A stretch of 64,000 nt of DNA from Sinorhizobium fredii USDA 257. Its GTDB lineage: Bacteria; Pseudomonadota; Alphaproteobacteria; Rhizobiales; Rhizobiaceae. A program made the position numbers and the translations under genes. The notes below the pieces were generated by a model, which had not been told where the DNA came from, ran no database searches, and was given only the letters and a program-made list of their open reading frames with translations. Below, piece by piece: positions 8,980 to 17,046 of the stretch. Location: NCBI RefSeq assembly GCF_000265205.3, contig NC_018000.1:1178001-1242000 (forward strand). The letters run 5' to 3'. Position 1 is the first letter of the stretch. Each line of letters opens with the position of its first letter.

Positions 8980-10332
8980 TCAGACTGCTGCGGCAAAGTC
9001 GATCGTGATCCTGGTGCCGCGATTAGGTGCGGTGTCGATCGAAATTCGCGCCTTGTGAAGCTCTGCGATCCGATGAACGATTTTCAAGCCGAGACCGAGC
9101 CGGCCGGAGCGCTTGACATAACCCAAGTCCTCATTGTGTTCCGGTAGATCGACCAGTCCTTTGCCGTCATCCTCGACGGAGACCTGAGGGCCGGGTCCAC
9201 AGGTCAAGACGATGCGAGTGCCGGGCCCATTGTGCTTTACCGCGTTTTCGATCAGATTCCTAAGCATGTTCTCGACGAGCGCCGGGATCACTGTCACGGG
9301 CGTTGTCGCGTGGTCGACGAATTCGATCGACTTGTCGTGGTCGAAGACGAACGGCGCCGTGGCCTGCGCCACCTCCGCTCCGATCTCGGAAAGGTTAGCC
9401 CGCTGGTAGGCGGAGGGGTCTACGGCGTCCGCGCGCGCCAAGGACGTCAGTTGCTCGAGAATATGCGTCAGCGCGTCGAGATCCCGCTCCGCATTGCGCG
9501 CCCGAGGATGGTCGATGCGGCTCAGCTCCAACTTGGCGATCGAAACCGGCGTGCGTATCTCATGCGCGATCGATGAAGAGAAGACCTTCTGCGATTGAAC
9601 AAGATCGGCAACGCGGGCAAGCAGGCGATTCACGGCGCTGACGAGGCGTTCGATCTCCTGCGGCATGCGCGTTATCGGCAGGCGGGCGCCGCTGTCGCGC
9701 GGGTCGATCGCATCCGCAGCCTTGACCGCCGTCGCGACCGGCTTGAGCGCGCTGCGTATCGACCAGATTGTCGCGCAGATGACGAGGCAGAACAGCAGCG
9801 TCATCGGTACGACCATGGAATCGAATACCTCATGGAGGAGAGCACTGTACATGAAACCGTTCGGGTCCTTCAGGATCGCCAGCTCCACAAGCACCGATTC
9901 ACCACCGCGTTCAAAGGATTGGCCGCCCGCCACACTGAAGGGCTTGCCCGGCGCGATCAGCCGCTTCCAGAAGTTCGGTGCATTGAAGCTCAACGGCAGA
10001 AAATGCTCGGCGCACTCGGTCGTGCAATTGGAAAAGAGCACCGAGCCGGAAGCGGTGCGCACCCGAACGTAGATCGCGCCCGAGCGTCCATCCAGTTCCA
10101 GGTAACGTTCCCGGAGCTCGGGATCGGCCTTGTATGTCAGCAGCCCGTCCTGTGTGGTGATCGCCCGCGACAGGGTCTCCGTCTCCTGCTGCAGCATGAG
10201 AACGCTGAGCTTGTCGTTATCGAACCAGTAATCGGCAAAAACCACGCCGATCTGCAGGAGCATGGCAAGTAGTGAGAAGGCGATGACGCGCCGCGCCACA
10301 ATATCGATCAGCGACGGGTTACGTTTCCTCAT
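8980..10332 (-). CDS. Two-component sensor histidine kinase
   Basis: A 450-residue membrane kinase. An N-terminal helix is followed by a periplasmic sensor of about 140 residues, a second helix (VVPMTLLFCLVICATIW), a HAMP linker, and HisKA with the phosphoacceptor in SSIAHEIRTPVSIAKLELSRI. The ATPase domain follows, with NLIENAVKHN (N box), VEDDGKGL (G1) and GRLGLGLKIV (G2). Its start overlaps the stop of the response-regulator gene upstream by four bases (ATGA), so the two are co-translated partners. The pair lies back to back with a phosphoethanolamine transferase, like PmrAB systems that control lipid A modification. The signal is unknown. Confidence 0.9.
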   Translation of the reverse strand: MRKRNPSLIDIVARRVIAFSLLAMLLQIGVVFADYWFDNDKLSVLMLQQETETLSRAITTQDGLLTYKADPELRERYLELDGRSGAIYVRVRTASGSVLFSNCTTECAEHFLPLSFNAPNFWKRLIAPGKPFSVAGGQSFERGGESVLVELAILKDPNGFMYSALLHEVFDSMVVPMTLLFCLVICATIWSIRSALKPVATAVKAADAIDPRDSGARLPITRMPQEIERLVSAVNRLLARVADLVQSQKVFSSSIAHEIRTPVSIAKLELSRIDHPRARNAERDLDALTHILEQLTSLARADAVDPSAYQRANLSEIGAEVAQATAPFVFDHDKSIEFVDHATTPVTVIPALVENMLRNLIENAVKHNGPGTRIVLTCGPGPQVSVEDDGKGLVDLPEHNEDLGYVKRSGRLGLGLKIVHRIAELHKARISIDTAPNRGTRITIDFAAAV

Positions 10333-11003
10333 GCAACAGTCCGCAGGAGATAGCCGATGCCGCGTACCGTTTCGATCTGCACGCCCGTGTCGAGCGGCTG
10401 CAATCGCTTCCGAACTCTGGAAACGGCGAGCTCAAGCGCATTGGAACTGAGCTCCTGGCCATATTCTGAAAGGGCTGTCTCCAACCGACGCTTTGGAACG
10501 ACGCGCCCGACCTCGCGCAACAGTATCTCGATCAGGGAGCGTTCGCGCGGGGGAAGAGCGACGATGATCCCATCGCAGGTGAGCTCTGCGGTGGCTGGAT
10601 CGAAGCGCAACGCGCCGGCCTCGAGCACCGGCTGTATCGCGTGTGGATTGCGCCTGAGCATGGCCCGGCATCGGGAAAGCAATTCGCGATGGTGGAAAGG
10701 CTTCACCAGATAGTCGTCCGCCCCGGCATCGAGCCCCTGGACTCGCTCGTCGACGGACCCGCGGGCGGTGATGACTAGCACCGGCAAGCCGGCGTGCTGC
10801 TGCCTTATCCATCTCAGGAGATCGAGACCGTCGCCATCCGGCAGACCTAGGTCGAGAAGCACGAGATCGTGCTCCCGCTCGGAAATCGCAGCCTCGGCCT
10901 CGCCCACAGTTGAGACCGCGTCGAGCCGCCAGCCTGCATCGCGCATGGTCTCACCCACCAGCTCGATGAGGCGGGGACTGTCTTCGACAAGCAGCAGGCG
11001 CAT
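10329..11003 (-). CDS. OmpR/PhoB-family response regulator
   Basis: A 224-residue regulator. The receiver domain spans about residues 1-115, with LLLVEDS, phosphoacceptor Asp in VLLDLGLPDGDG, VLVITARG and DDYLVKPFH. The C-terminal winged helix has the typical ending ISRVRKRLQ...IETVRGIGYLL (here SRVRKRLQPLDTGVQIETV). I choose ATG 11003, behind AGGAAAACGC, over the start six codons earlier. It forms a coupled unit with the kinase at 8980-10332. Divergent transcription from the eptA-like gene 290 bp away suggests direct control of that gene. No clear direct-repeat binding site was recognised between them. Confidence 0.92.
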   Translation of the reverse strand: MRLLLVEDSPRLIELVGETMRDAGWRLDAVSTVGEAEAAISEREHDLVLLDLGLPDGDGLDLLRWIRQQHAGLPVLVITARGSVDERVQGLDAGADDYLVKPFHHRELLSRCRAMLRRNPHAIQPVLEAGALRFDPATAELTCDGIIVALPPRERSLIEILLREVGRVVPKRRLETALSEYGQELSSNALELAVSRVRKRLQPLDTGVQIETVRGIGYLLRTVA

Positions 11004-11295
11004 GCGTTTTCCTGATCTCAAGCCTTCCTACGATCGGCGGTCGTGGGACCATAGGAGGTTTTCCGCAAGGTGCCAATGTCGCGCTGGTGGTTGAGTGAAC
11101 GTTGCTGTCCGCTTGGCGATGTCACGGACCCGGCGCAGTTCCCGGGGCGTCTTCAACCATTCTCCCGACAGCCCTTCGACAGCTTGCCCGCAGTACTGGC
11201 GGAAACGTCGAGACGCGGAGAACCGGTTGCCTCTCTCACAGAGGTCGATGCCGGCTCGTATGCCGCAACGGAACCCACCGGAGCGATGAGCTCCC

Positions 11296-13011
11296 ATGCC
11301 GGAGAGAATTGTTTTGGCTGTCTTCAAAATCCGCCGGCCGGAGATCGGCAGCGTCGCGTTAAGCGCGATCACCACGCTTTACCTCTTGATGCTCACCAAC
11401 AAATCCTTCTGGAGCCATGCGGTAGTCTATTTCGATCACGCATGGATTGCCATGCTATCGCTCGGCGCGGCACTCGGCCTCACCACCTTTTCGGTCCTGA
11501 CATCGCTGTCGATGAAGTATGTGATGAAGCCGGTGCTGATCCTGCTGGTCGCCATATCGGCGGCCGCCGCCTATTTCACCGATACCTTCGGCGTCGTCAT
11601 CGATAAGGGCATGATCGGCAACGCCGCCGTCACCACTGGCCCCGAGGCGGGTCATCTGCTCACGAGCAGCCTTGCACTTCATCTTGCGCTTTACGCGCTC
11701 ATCCCCTCGCTTCTTGTCGCCTGGGTGAAGGTCAAGCATCGTCGGTTTTTCTCAAAGGCGGTTGTCAATTTCCTCTTCATTGCTCCGGCGCTTGTCTTGA
11801 GCGGCGCGCTCATCTACGCCAACTTCGCCGGCATCGCCTATGCGCTGCGGGAGCATCGCGATCTGATGGTACGGTTCAATCCGGCCGGGCCGATCTCGTC
11901 GGCGGTGCGCTACGGTCTCTCCACCTATCGCGAACGTAATCTGGTCGTGCAGCCGCTCGGCACTGATGCCAAAGAGGGGCCGCGCATCGCCGCGTCCGGC
12001 AAGCCTGTCGTCGTGGTGGTGGTCGCGGGCGAGACGGCGCGGGCGATGAATTTCTCCCTCAATGGGTATGACCGGGAGACCAATCCGGAATTGAAGGCGC
12101 TTGGCGTGGTCAACTACCGCGACACGACGAGCTGCGGCACGGCAACGGCCGTCTCATTGCCCTGCATGTTTTCCGTCTATCCGCGCAAGCAGTACAGCGA
12201 CTGGAAGGCTCGCTCGACCGAAAATCTCGTCAACGTACTGACCCATGCGGGCGTTTCCGTTACCTGGTGGGACAACAATACGGGCAGCAAGGGGATCGCC
12301 GATCTCATCAGTTTCGCCAGCATGACGCACCGAAAGAACAGCCCGCTGTGCCACAATGGCGAATGTCTCGACGAAATCTTCCTCGACGAACTGGACAAAA
12401 AGCTCGGCGCAACGACCAAGGACAGCGTCATCGTGCTGCATCAACTCGGCAGCCACGGCCCCTCCTATTACCTGCGCTATCCCGAGGCGTTCCGCCGCTT
12501 CACGCCGGACTGCCGCACTCCGGAACTGATGAACTGCACGACGGAGGAAATCGTCAATGCCTATAACAACACGATCCTCTATACGGACCATGTCCTGGCG
12601 AGCGTCGCGAGGTTGCTCGAGAACCATCAGGACCGAATTGCCGGCGCGATGATCTACATGTCGGATCATGGGGAATCGCTCGGCGAAAACGGCATTTACC
12701 TGCACGGCGCGCCCTATGCGATTGCACCGAAGGAACAGACGCAGGTCCCCTTCATCGCCTGGTTTTCGAAACCATATCAGGCCGAGATGGGGGTCGACAC
12801 CGCCTGTCTCTTGAAAGATGCAGCCAGCCCGAAGTCGCATGACAACCTCTTCCATACCGTCCTCGGCATGATGGACGTGCAAACGGGAGTCTATAACCGC
12901 TCACTCGACGCTTTCGCGGCCTGCACGCGGCCGGCGGGACGGAAGAACGAGGCACCGGGTTACCACGCGGCCGAGAGCAGCCTGCGAGCCGCACCAGACG
13001 GAGTTCTATAG
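11296..13011 (+). CDS. eptA: Lipid A phosphoethanolamine transferase (EptA family)
   Basis: A 571-residue inner-membrane enzyme. About five N-terminal helices lie within residues 1-185, and a periplasmic sulfatase-fold domain follows. The catalytic threonine and metal ligands are in VAGETARAMNFSLNGYDR (GETAR), the second site is TSCGTATAVSLPCMFS, and the metal-binding DHGESLGENGIYLHG lies near residue 455. Cysteines fitting the conserved disulfides are present (SPLCHNGECLDE, TPDCRTPELMNCT). It moves phosphoethanolamine from phosphatidylethanolamine to lipid A, lowering negative charge and polymyxin sensitivity. It is divergent from the two-component pair. The symbol reflects family; related enzymes acting on Kdo (EptB) are possible. 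Confidence 0.85.
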   Translation: MPERIVLAVFKIRRPEIGSVALSAITTLYLLMLTNKSFWSHAVVYFDHAWIAMLSLGAALGLTTFSVLTSLSMKYVMKPVLILLVAISAAAAYFTDTFGVVIDKGMIGNAAVTTGPEAGHLLTSSLALHLALYALIPSLLVAWVKVKHRRFFSKAVVNFLFIAPALVLSGALIYANFAGIAYALREHRDLMVRFNPAGPISSAVRYGLSTYRERNLVVQPLGTDAKEGPRIAASGKPVVVVVVAGETARAMNFSLNGYDRETNPELKALGVVNYRDTTSCGTATAVSLPCMFSVYPRKQYSDWKARSTENLVNVLTHAGVSVTWWDNNTGSKGIADLISFASMTHRKNSPLCHNGECLDEIFLDELDKKLGATTKDSVIVLHQLGSHGPSYYLRYPEAFRRFTPDCRTPELMNCTTEEIVNAYNNTILYTDHVLASVARLLENHQDRIAGAMIYMSDHGESLGENGIYLHGAPYAIAPKEQTQVPFIAWFSKPYQAEMGVDTACLLKDAASPKSHDNLFHTVLGMMDVQTGVYNRSLDAFAACTRPAGRKNEAPGYHAAESSLRAAPDGVL

Positions 13012-13545
<534 letters not shown>

Positions 13546-13792
13546 ACCACTCCGCGGAGGCGCTCCTGCGTGCCTACGCGGGTGTTCTTGCTCCTCAGAT
13601 TAACCAACATGTTGCGTTTCCGCATTTTTGCGCCGAAAGCGATTTCGGTTGGAATTAGAATGCGATAGTGATGTGAGATGAACCACGTGTTCGCTGCAGC
13701 GATTGATCGCGCGGCTTGAGACGAGTGAGGGATCGATTCTCGTCCACATCCATGGAGAAAGCCGTCTTGGACGCCTACGAGAGCACCGGCTC

Positions 13793-14446
13793 ATGAATGG
13801 CCGACGTCTCACATTCGCTGTCGGTGACATTCACGGCTGTCTCGCACAGCTCGACGACCTATTGGAGGCAATCGAGTCCTCCGCACCGGGAGGCAGGGTC
13901 ATCTTCCTCGGCGACCTTGTCGACCGCGGCCCGGAGAGCCGAGGCGTCGTCGAACGGATCATGGCAGGACCGACCAAGGCCGGTTGGCAATGGATCACGC
14001 TCAAGGGCAACCATGAGGATATGCTGCTGTCGGCCCGCAAGGGTCTGGCCGAGATGAGCTCGTGGCTGATGAACGGCGGCGACGAAACGCTAGAGTCCTA
14101 TGGTGGCGCCATACCTTTGAGCCATCTGGTCTGGATGGCCGAGCTTCCGTCGATCATCATCGAGCCTTATCGGATTTTCGTGCATGCCGGAGTGGAGGAA
14201 ACCATCCCGCTTGAGGAGCAGGACGACGACATTCTGCTGTGGATGCGTACCGAGCCGAACTATTCCGGCTATTACTGGGGCAGACATGTCTGCCACGGGC
14301 ATACGCCGAGCAGCAGCAATCCCCGGACCGTCGGCAACAGGACCAATGTCGATTCGGGCGCAGTCTTCGGCGGCGTGCTTTCCTGCGCCGTCTTTGACGA
14401 CGCCGTGCCGGGCGGGCCGATCGACTTTCTCATTGCCGGCGGCTGA
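13793..14446 (+). CDS. PP2A-like metallophosphoesterase
   Basis: A 217-residue cytoplasmic phosphatase of the bacterial serine/threonine phosphatase type (PrpA/ApaH-like). Metal-binding motifs appear in order: GDIHG (residues 10-14), GDLVDRGPES, GNHE, and the late histidines in HAGVEE and CHGHTP. I use ATG 13793 (MNGRRLTFAVGDIHG), because the metal motif should begin within about ten residues of the start; the longer frame adds 30 weak codons. It would remove phosphate from proteins or from diadenosine nucleotides. A hairpin terminator follows at 14482. Confidence 0.87.
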   Translation: MNGRRLTFAVGDIHGCLAQLDDLLEAIESSAPGGRVIFLGDLVDRGPESRGVVERIMAGPTKAGWQWITLKGNHEDMLLSARKGLAEMSSWLMNGGDETLESYGGAIPLSHLVWMAELPSIIIEPYRIFVHAGVEETIPLEEQDDDILLWMRTEPNYSGYYWGRHVCHGHTPSSSNPRTVGNRTNVDSGAVFGGVLSCAVFDDAVPGGPIDFLIAGG

Positions 14447-14481
14447 GCGTCCGAGAAGAGGCGGCCAGGTAGCAAATGCCA

Positions 14482-14514
14482 CAATCGCTCCGGCAGCACG
14501 AACCGGAGCGATTG
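14482..14514 (+). terminator. Hairpin terminator after the metallophosphoesterase gene
   Basis: A perfect 12-bp stem, CAATCGCTCCGG (14482-14493) with CCGGAGCGATTG (14503-14514), and a 9-nt loop, followed by GTTTCG. The T run is short, so termination may be only moderate. It sits 36 bp after the stop codon. Confidence 0.6.
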
Positions 14515-14595
14515 TTTCGCGCGAATTCGGTTATGTAATGCGTCGCTCATCTCAAATTTGAGTGTTGACCGTCCACACCGAAGAACTGTAGGCAC

Positions 14596-14629
14596 TTGAC
14601 ATGCGATCAAAATAGGTAGACCGGTCTAC
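14596..14629 (+). promoter_or_regulatory. tetR promoter with perfect 14-bp operator palindrome
   Basis: GTAGACCGGTCTAC (14616-14629) is a perfect palindrome 21 bp before the tetR start. TTGACA (14596-14601) upstream fits a -35 box, which places the palindrome over the -10 region. TAGACC-type half-sites are known for several TetR-family repressors, such as the NemR box. Binding here by the adjacent TetR would repress the tetR-eamA pair. Confidence 0.75.
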
Positions 14630-14650
14630 ATATTGGATGGAGTGTAAGCA

Positions 14651-15250
14651 ATGCCCGAGAAGGCGCCTGCAAGGGAACGCCTGCTGAACGCCGCAGCCGA
14701 ATTGTTCTACCGCGATGGGGTTGGAGCGACAGGTATCGACACGATTACCGCGCATGCAGGCGTCGCGAAGATGAGCTTGTACAACAACTTCGCGTCCAAG
14801 ACCGATCTGGTAAATGCCTACCTCCAGGCACGCCATGTCGAATGGCGGGAACTGTATCGAGAGCGCCTCAAGCATGCAAAGACACCTCGAGAGCGCGTTC
14901 TGGCGGTGTTCGATTCCTATGTTGACCACGCGGACTTGGCCTATCGGTGGGGGTTCCGCGGATGCGGGCTTCTCAACGCCGCCGCCGAACTCCCGGTCGG
15001 CGATCCCGGCCGAGCAACAGTCGCCATGCAGAAGGACGAGGCGGAGCGGCTCTTCAAGCAATATCTATCGGAAATGCACCCCACAGCGGGTGGGGTGATC
15101 GCCGAGACAGCGGAACATCTGTCGTTTTTGCTCGAGGGGGCAATGGCTCGGGCAGGCCTCGACGGACATGACGGCAGACTGAAGACAGCGCGCAAGATCG
15201 CCATCTCCGTCATGGATCAGCTATCGACCCTCCAGAACCCCGACGCCTGA
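14651..15250 (+). CDS. TetR-family transcriptional regulator
   Basis: A 199-residue regulator. The N-terminal helix-turn-helix spans about residues 10-55 (RLLNAAAELFYRDGVGATGIDTITAHAGVAKMSLYNNF). The C-terminal domain holds YRWGFRGCGLLNAAAEL, common in TetR proteins that sense reactive or small organic compounds; the cysteine in this segment could be a redox or electrophile sensor, which is inference. The ATG at 14651 lies 21 bp past the operator. The eamA-type transporter gene begins four bases after the stop, so both form one autoregulated transcript. Confidence 0.9.
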   Translation: MPEKAPARERLLNAAAELFYRDGVGATGIDTITAHAGVAKMSLYNNFASKTDLVNAYLQARHVEWRELYRERLKHAKTPRERVLAVFDSYVDHADLAYRWGFRGCGLLNAAAELPVGDPGRATVAMQKDEAERLFKQYLSEMHPTAGGVIAETAEHLSFLLEGAMARAGLDGHDGRLKTARKIAISVMDQLSTLQNPDA

Positions 15251-15254
15251 ACCG

Positions 15255-16178
15255 ATGACAGACATTGCGACGTTACCCTTTCGGCGCGCCAGTCAAGTGT
15301 GGACGGTCTTCTTCGTTATCCTGCTCGAGGCGGCACTGGTGATTACCTGGAGCGCCGGTTTCGTCGGCATCCGGTTTGCGATCGACCATGCTCCGATCTT
15401 TCTGATCCTGTTTTGGCGAAGCCTGGTCTCAGGGCTGGTGTTGCTGCCCTTCGCCCTGACAGTGGGTCCGCCGATCAGGTGGAAGGATGCGCTTTCCCAG
15501 GTGCTGTTTGGTGCACTCGCCATGTCCGGGTATCTCGCGGGCTTCGCACTCGCGATCTCATTCGGCGTCCCAACCGGCCTCGTCGCCCTTATCACGGACA
15601 TGCTGCCCTTGGCGGTGGCGTTCCTGTCATGGCCAATTCTCGGACAGGCCCTAACCGCACGTCAGTGGCTCGGCTCGTTGATCGGTCTGGCTGGAGTTCT
15701 GATCGCATCCGGTTGGTCCTTGGATATGGGCAATGTCCCACTCTGGGCCTACGGTCTTCCTGTGCTCGGCACGCTATCGCTTGCATTGGCAACGCTGCTG
15801 CAGAAGCGCAGCCCGACGAACACCATGCCGGTCTACCAGAGCCTCTGCATCCAATGCCTCTCGGCTGCCGCAATCTTCGCCCTGTTCGCCTGGCATGAAG
15901 GCAGAGTCTCGCCCGTCCTTGATGTTGGTTTTATCGGTGGCATTCTCTGGCTCGTGTTCGTCGCGACGTTTGGCGGTTGGAGCCTCTACTATCTTGCGCT
16001 CAGGAAATCCTCCCCTACTCGCGTCACGACGATCCTGTACTTGAGCCCGCCGGTGACGATGATCTGGGCCTGGGTGATGTTCGGGGAACCCCTTTCGTGG
16101 GCGATGGCCGGGGGATTGGGCGTTTCCCTCATCGGTATCATCATCGTGGCAAGGTCGCAGAAGGCAGTTCATGTGTAG
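15255..16178 (+). CDS. EamA/DMT-family metabolite exporter
   Basis: A 307-residue inner-membrane transporter with ten predicted helices in two EamA repeats (about residues 20-150 and 165-300). Typical patterns include TWSAGFVGIRFAI near the start and LSPPVTMIWAWVMFGEPL in the second repeat. It begins four bases after the TetR stop, so it is the likely target of that regulator and should export the compound sensed, or a related amino acid or toxic metabolite. The substrate cannot be deduced. Confidence 0.88.
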   Translation: MTDIATLPFRRASQVWTVFFVILLEAALVITWSAGFVGIRFAIDHAPIFLILFWRSLVSGLVLLPFALTVGPPIRWKDALSQVLFGALAMSGYLAGFALAISFGVPTGLVALITDMLPLAVAFLSWPILGQALTARQWLGSLIGLAGVLIASGWSLDMGNVPLWAYGLPVLGTLSLALATLLQKRSPTNTMPVYQSLCIQCLSAAAIFALFAWHEGRVSPVLDVGFIGGILWLVFVATFGGWSLYYLALRKSSPTRVTTILYLSPPVTMIWAWVMFGEPLSWAMAGGLGVSLIGIIIVARSQKAVHV

Positions 16179-16341
16179 AACGGTCCGGCAGCCGAAGAGG
16201 ACCGCTTGCGCCATTGCCGACCCACCGCTGGCTGTTTTGTGGCATCTGCTACACAATTCGCCGAATACGGTTGTGCACCGGTCCGTCCGGCGATAGTTGT
16301 GCAATCCACGCGACGCGCGAGACCCTTTCTAAGGAGCCGGC

Positions 16342-17025
16342 TTGGATACCCTGACGACTGCGCTATTCCCGAAGAAATTCGCTGCCCTGCTGTTCGATAT
16401 GGATGGCACCCTGCTCAATTCCATGGCCGTCGTCGAACGGGTCTGGGGCGCCTGGGCGGTCCGCAACGGGCTCGACCCCCTTGAGCTGATGAAATCGGTG
16501 CACGGCGTGCGTGCGTCGGACACGATCCGCAAGCTTGGCCTCGCTGTCGATCCGGACCTCGAGGCGCACGCGCTTGCGGCGGCGGAAATCGCCGACGTGG
16601 ACGGCATCGTCGAAATACCCGGGGCGATCGCCTTCCTCAATTCGTTGCCGCCGGAGCGCTGGGCAATCGTCACGTCGGCGCCGCTCGAACTGGCCAAGCG
16701 CCGTCTCGCCGCAGCCGGCCTTCCCGTTCCGCACCACATGGTTACCGGTGAGGATGTCACGGCGGGCAAGCCGGATCCGCAGGGTTACCGTCTCGCCGCT
16801 CAGAGGCTCGGCGTCCGCGCCGAGGACTGCCTCGTCTTCGAAGACGCCCCGGCCGGGATACTCGCGGGTAGCTCCGCCGGCGCCGAAGTGGCCGTGATCA
16901 CCGGCGCTCATGCGGCGGCAAACGGAACACCGCACCTGACATTGGAGCACTATGCGGACGTCGAGGCCCGCATCGGCGGCGACGGCTGGCTTTCGCTCCA
17001 TCGACGCCGGGGCATTCGATTCTAA
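16342..17025 (+). CDS. HAD-superfamily sugar phosphatase
   Basis: A 227-residue hydrolase of HAD subfamily IA. Motif I LFDMDGTLLNS holds the nucleophile and acid/base aspartates (about residues 17-27), motif II is IVTSAP, motif III lysine is in GKPDPQGY, and motif IV is LVFEDAPAGI. The start is TTG at 16342, eight bases after the strong AAGGAG; no ATG fits the motif spacing. The pattern resembles phosphatases acting on small sugar phosphates or glycerol 3-phosphate (YfbT/GPP-like). It stands alone, convergent with the helicase gene. Confidence 0.87.
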   Translation: MDTLTTALFPKKFAALLFDMDGTLLNSMAVVERVWGAWAVRNGLDPLELMKSVHGVRASDTIRKLGLAVDPDLEAHALAAAEIADVDGIVEIPGAIAFLNSLPPERWAIVTSAPLELAKRRLAAAGLPVPHHMVTGEDVTAGKPDPQGYRLAAQRLGVRAEDCLVFEDAPAGILAGSSAGAEVAVITGAHAAANGTPHLTLEHYADVEARIGGDGWLSLHRRRGIRF

Positions 17026-17046
17026 CGAGCAGGCAAGGACACTTCC

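Noticed and set aside
11028..11375. 115-codon minus-strand frame between the response regulator and eptA
   Set aside because: It runs into the eptA coding region on the other strand and has no family match or ribosome site.
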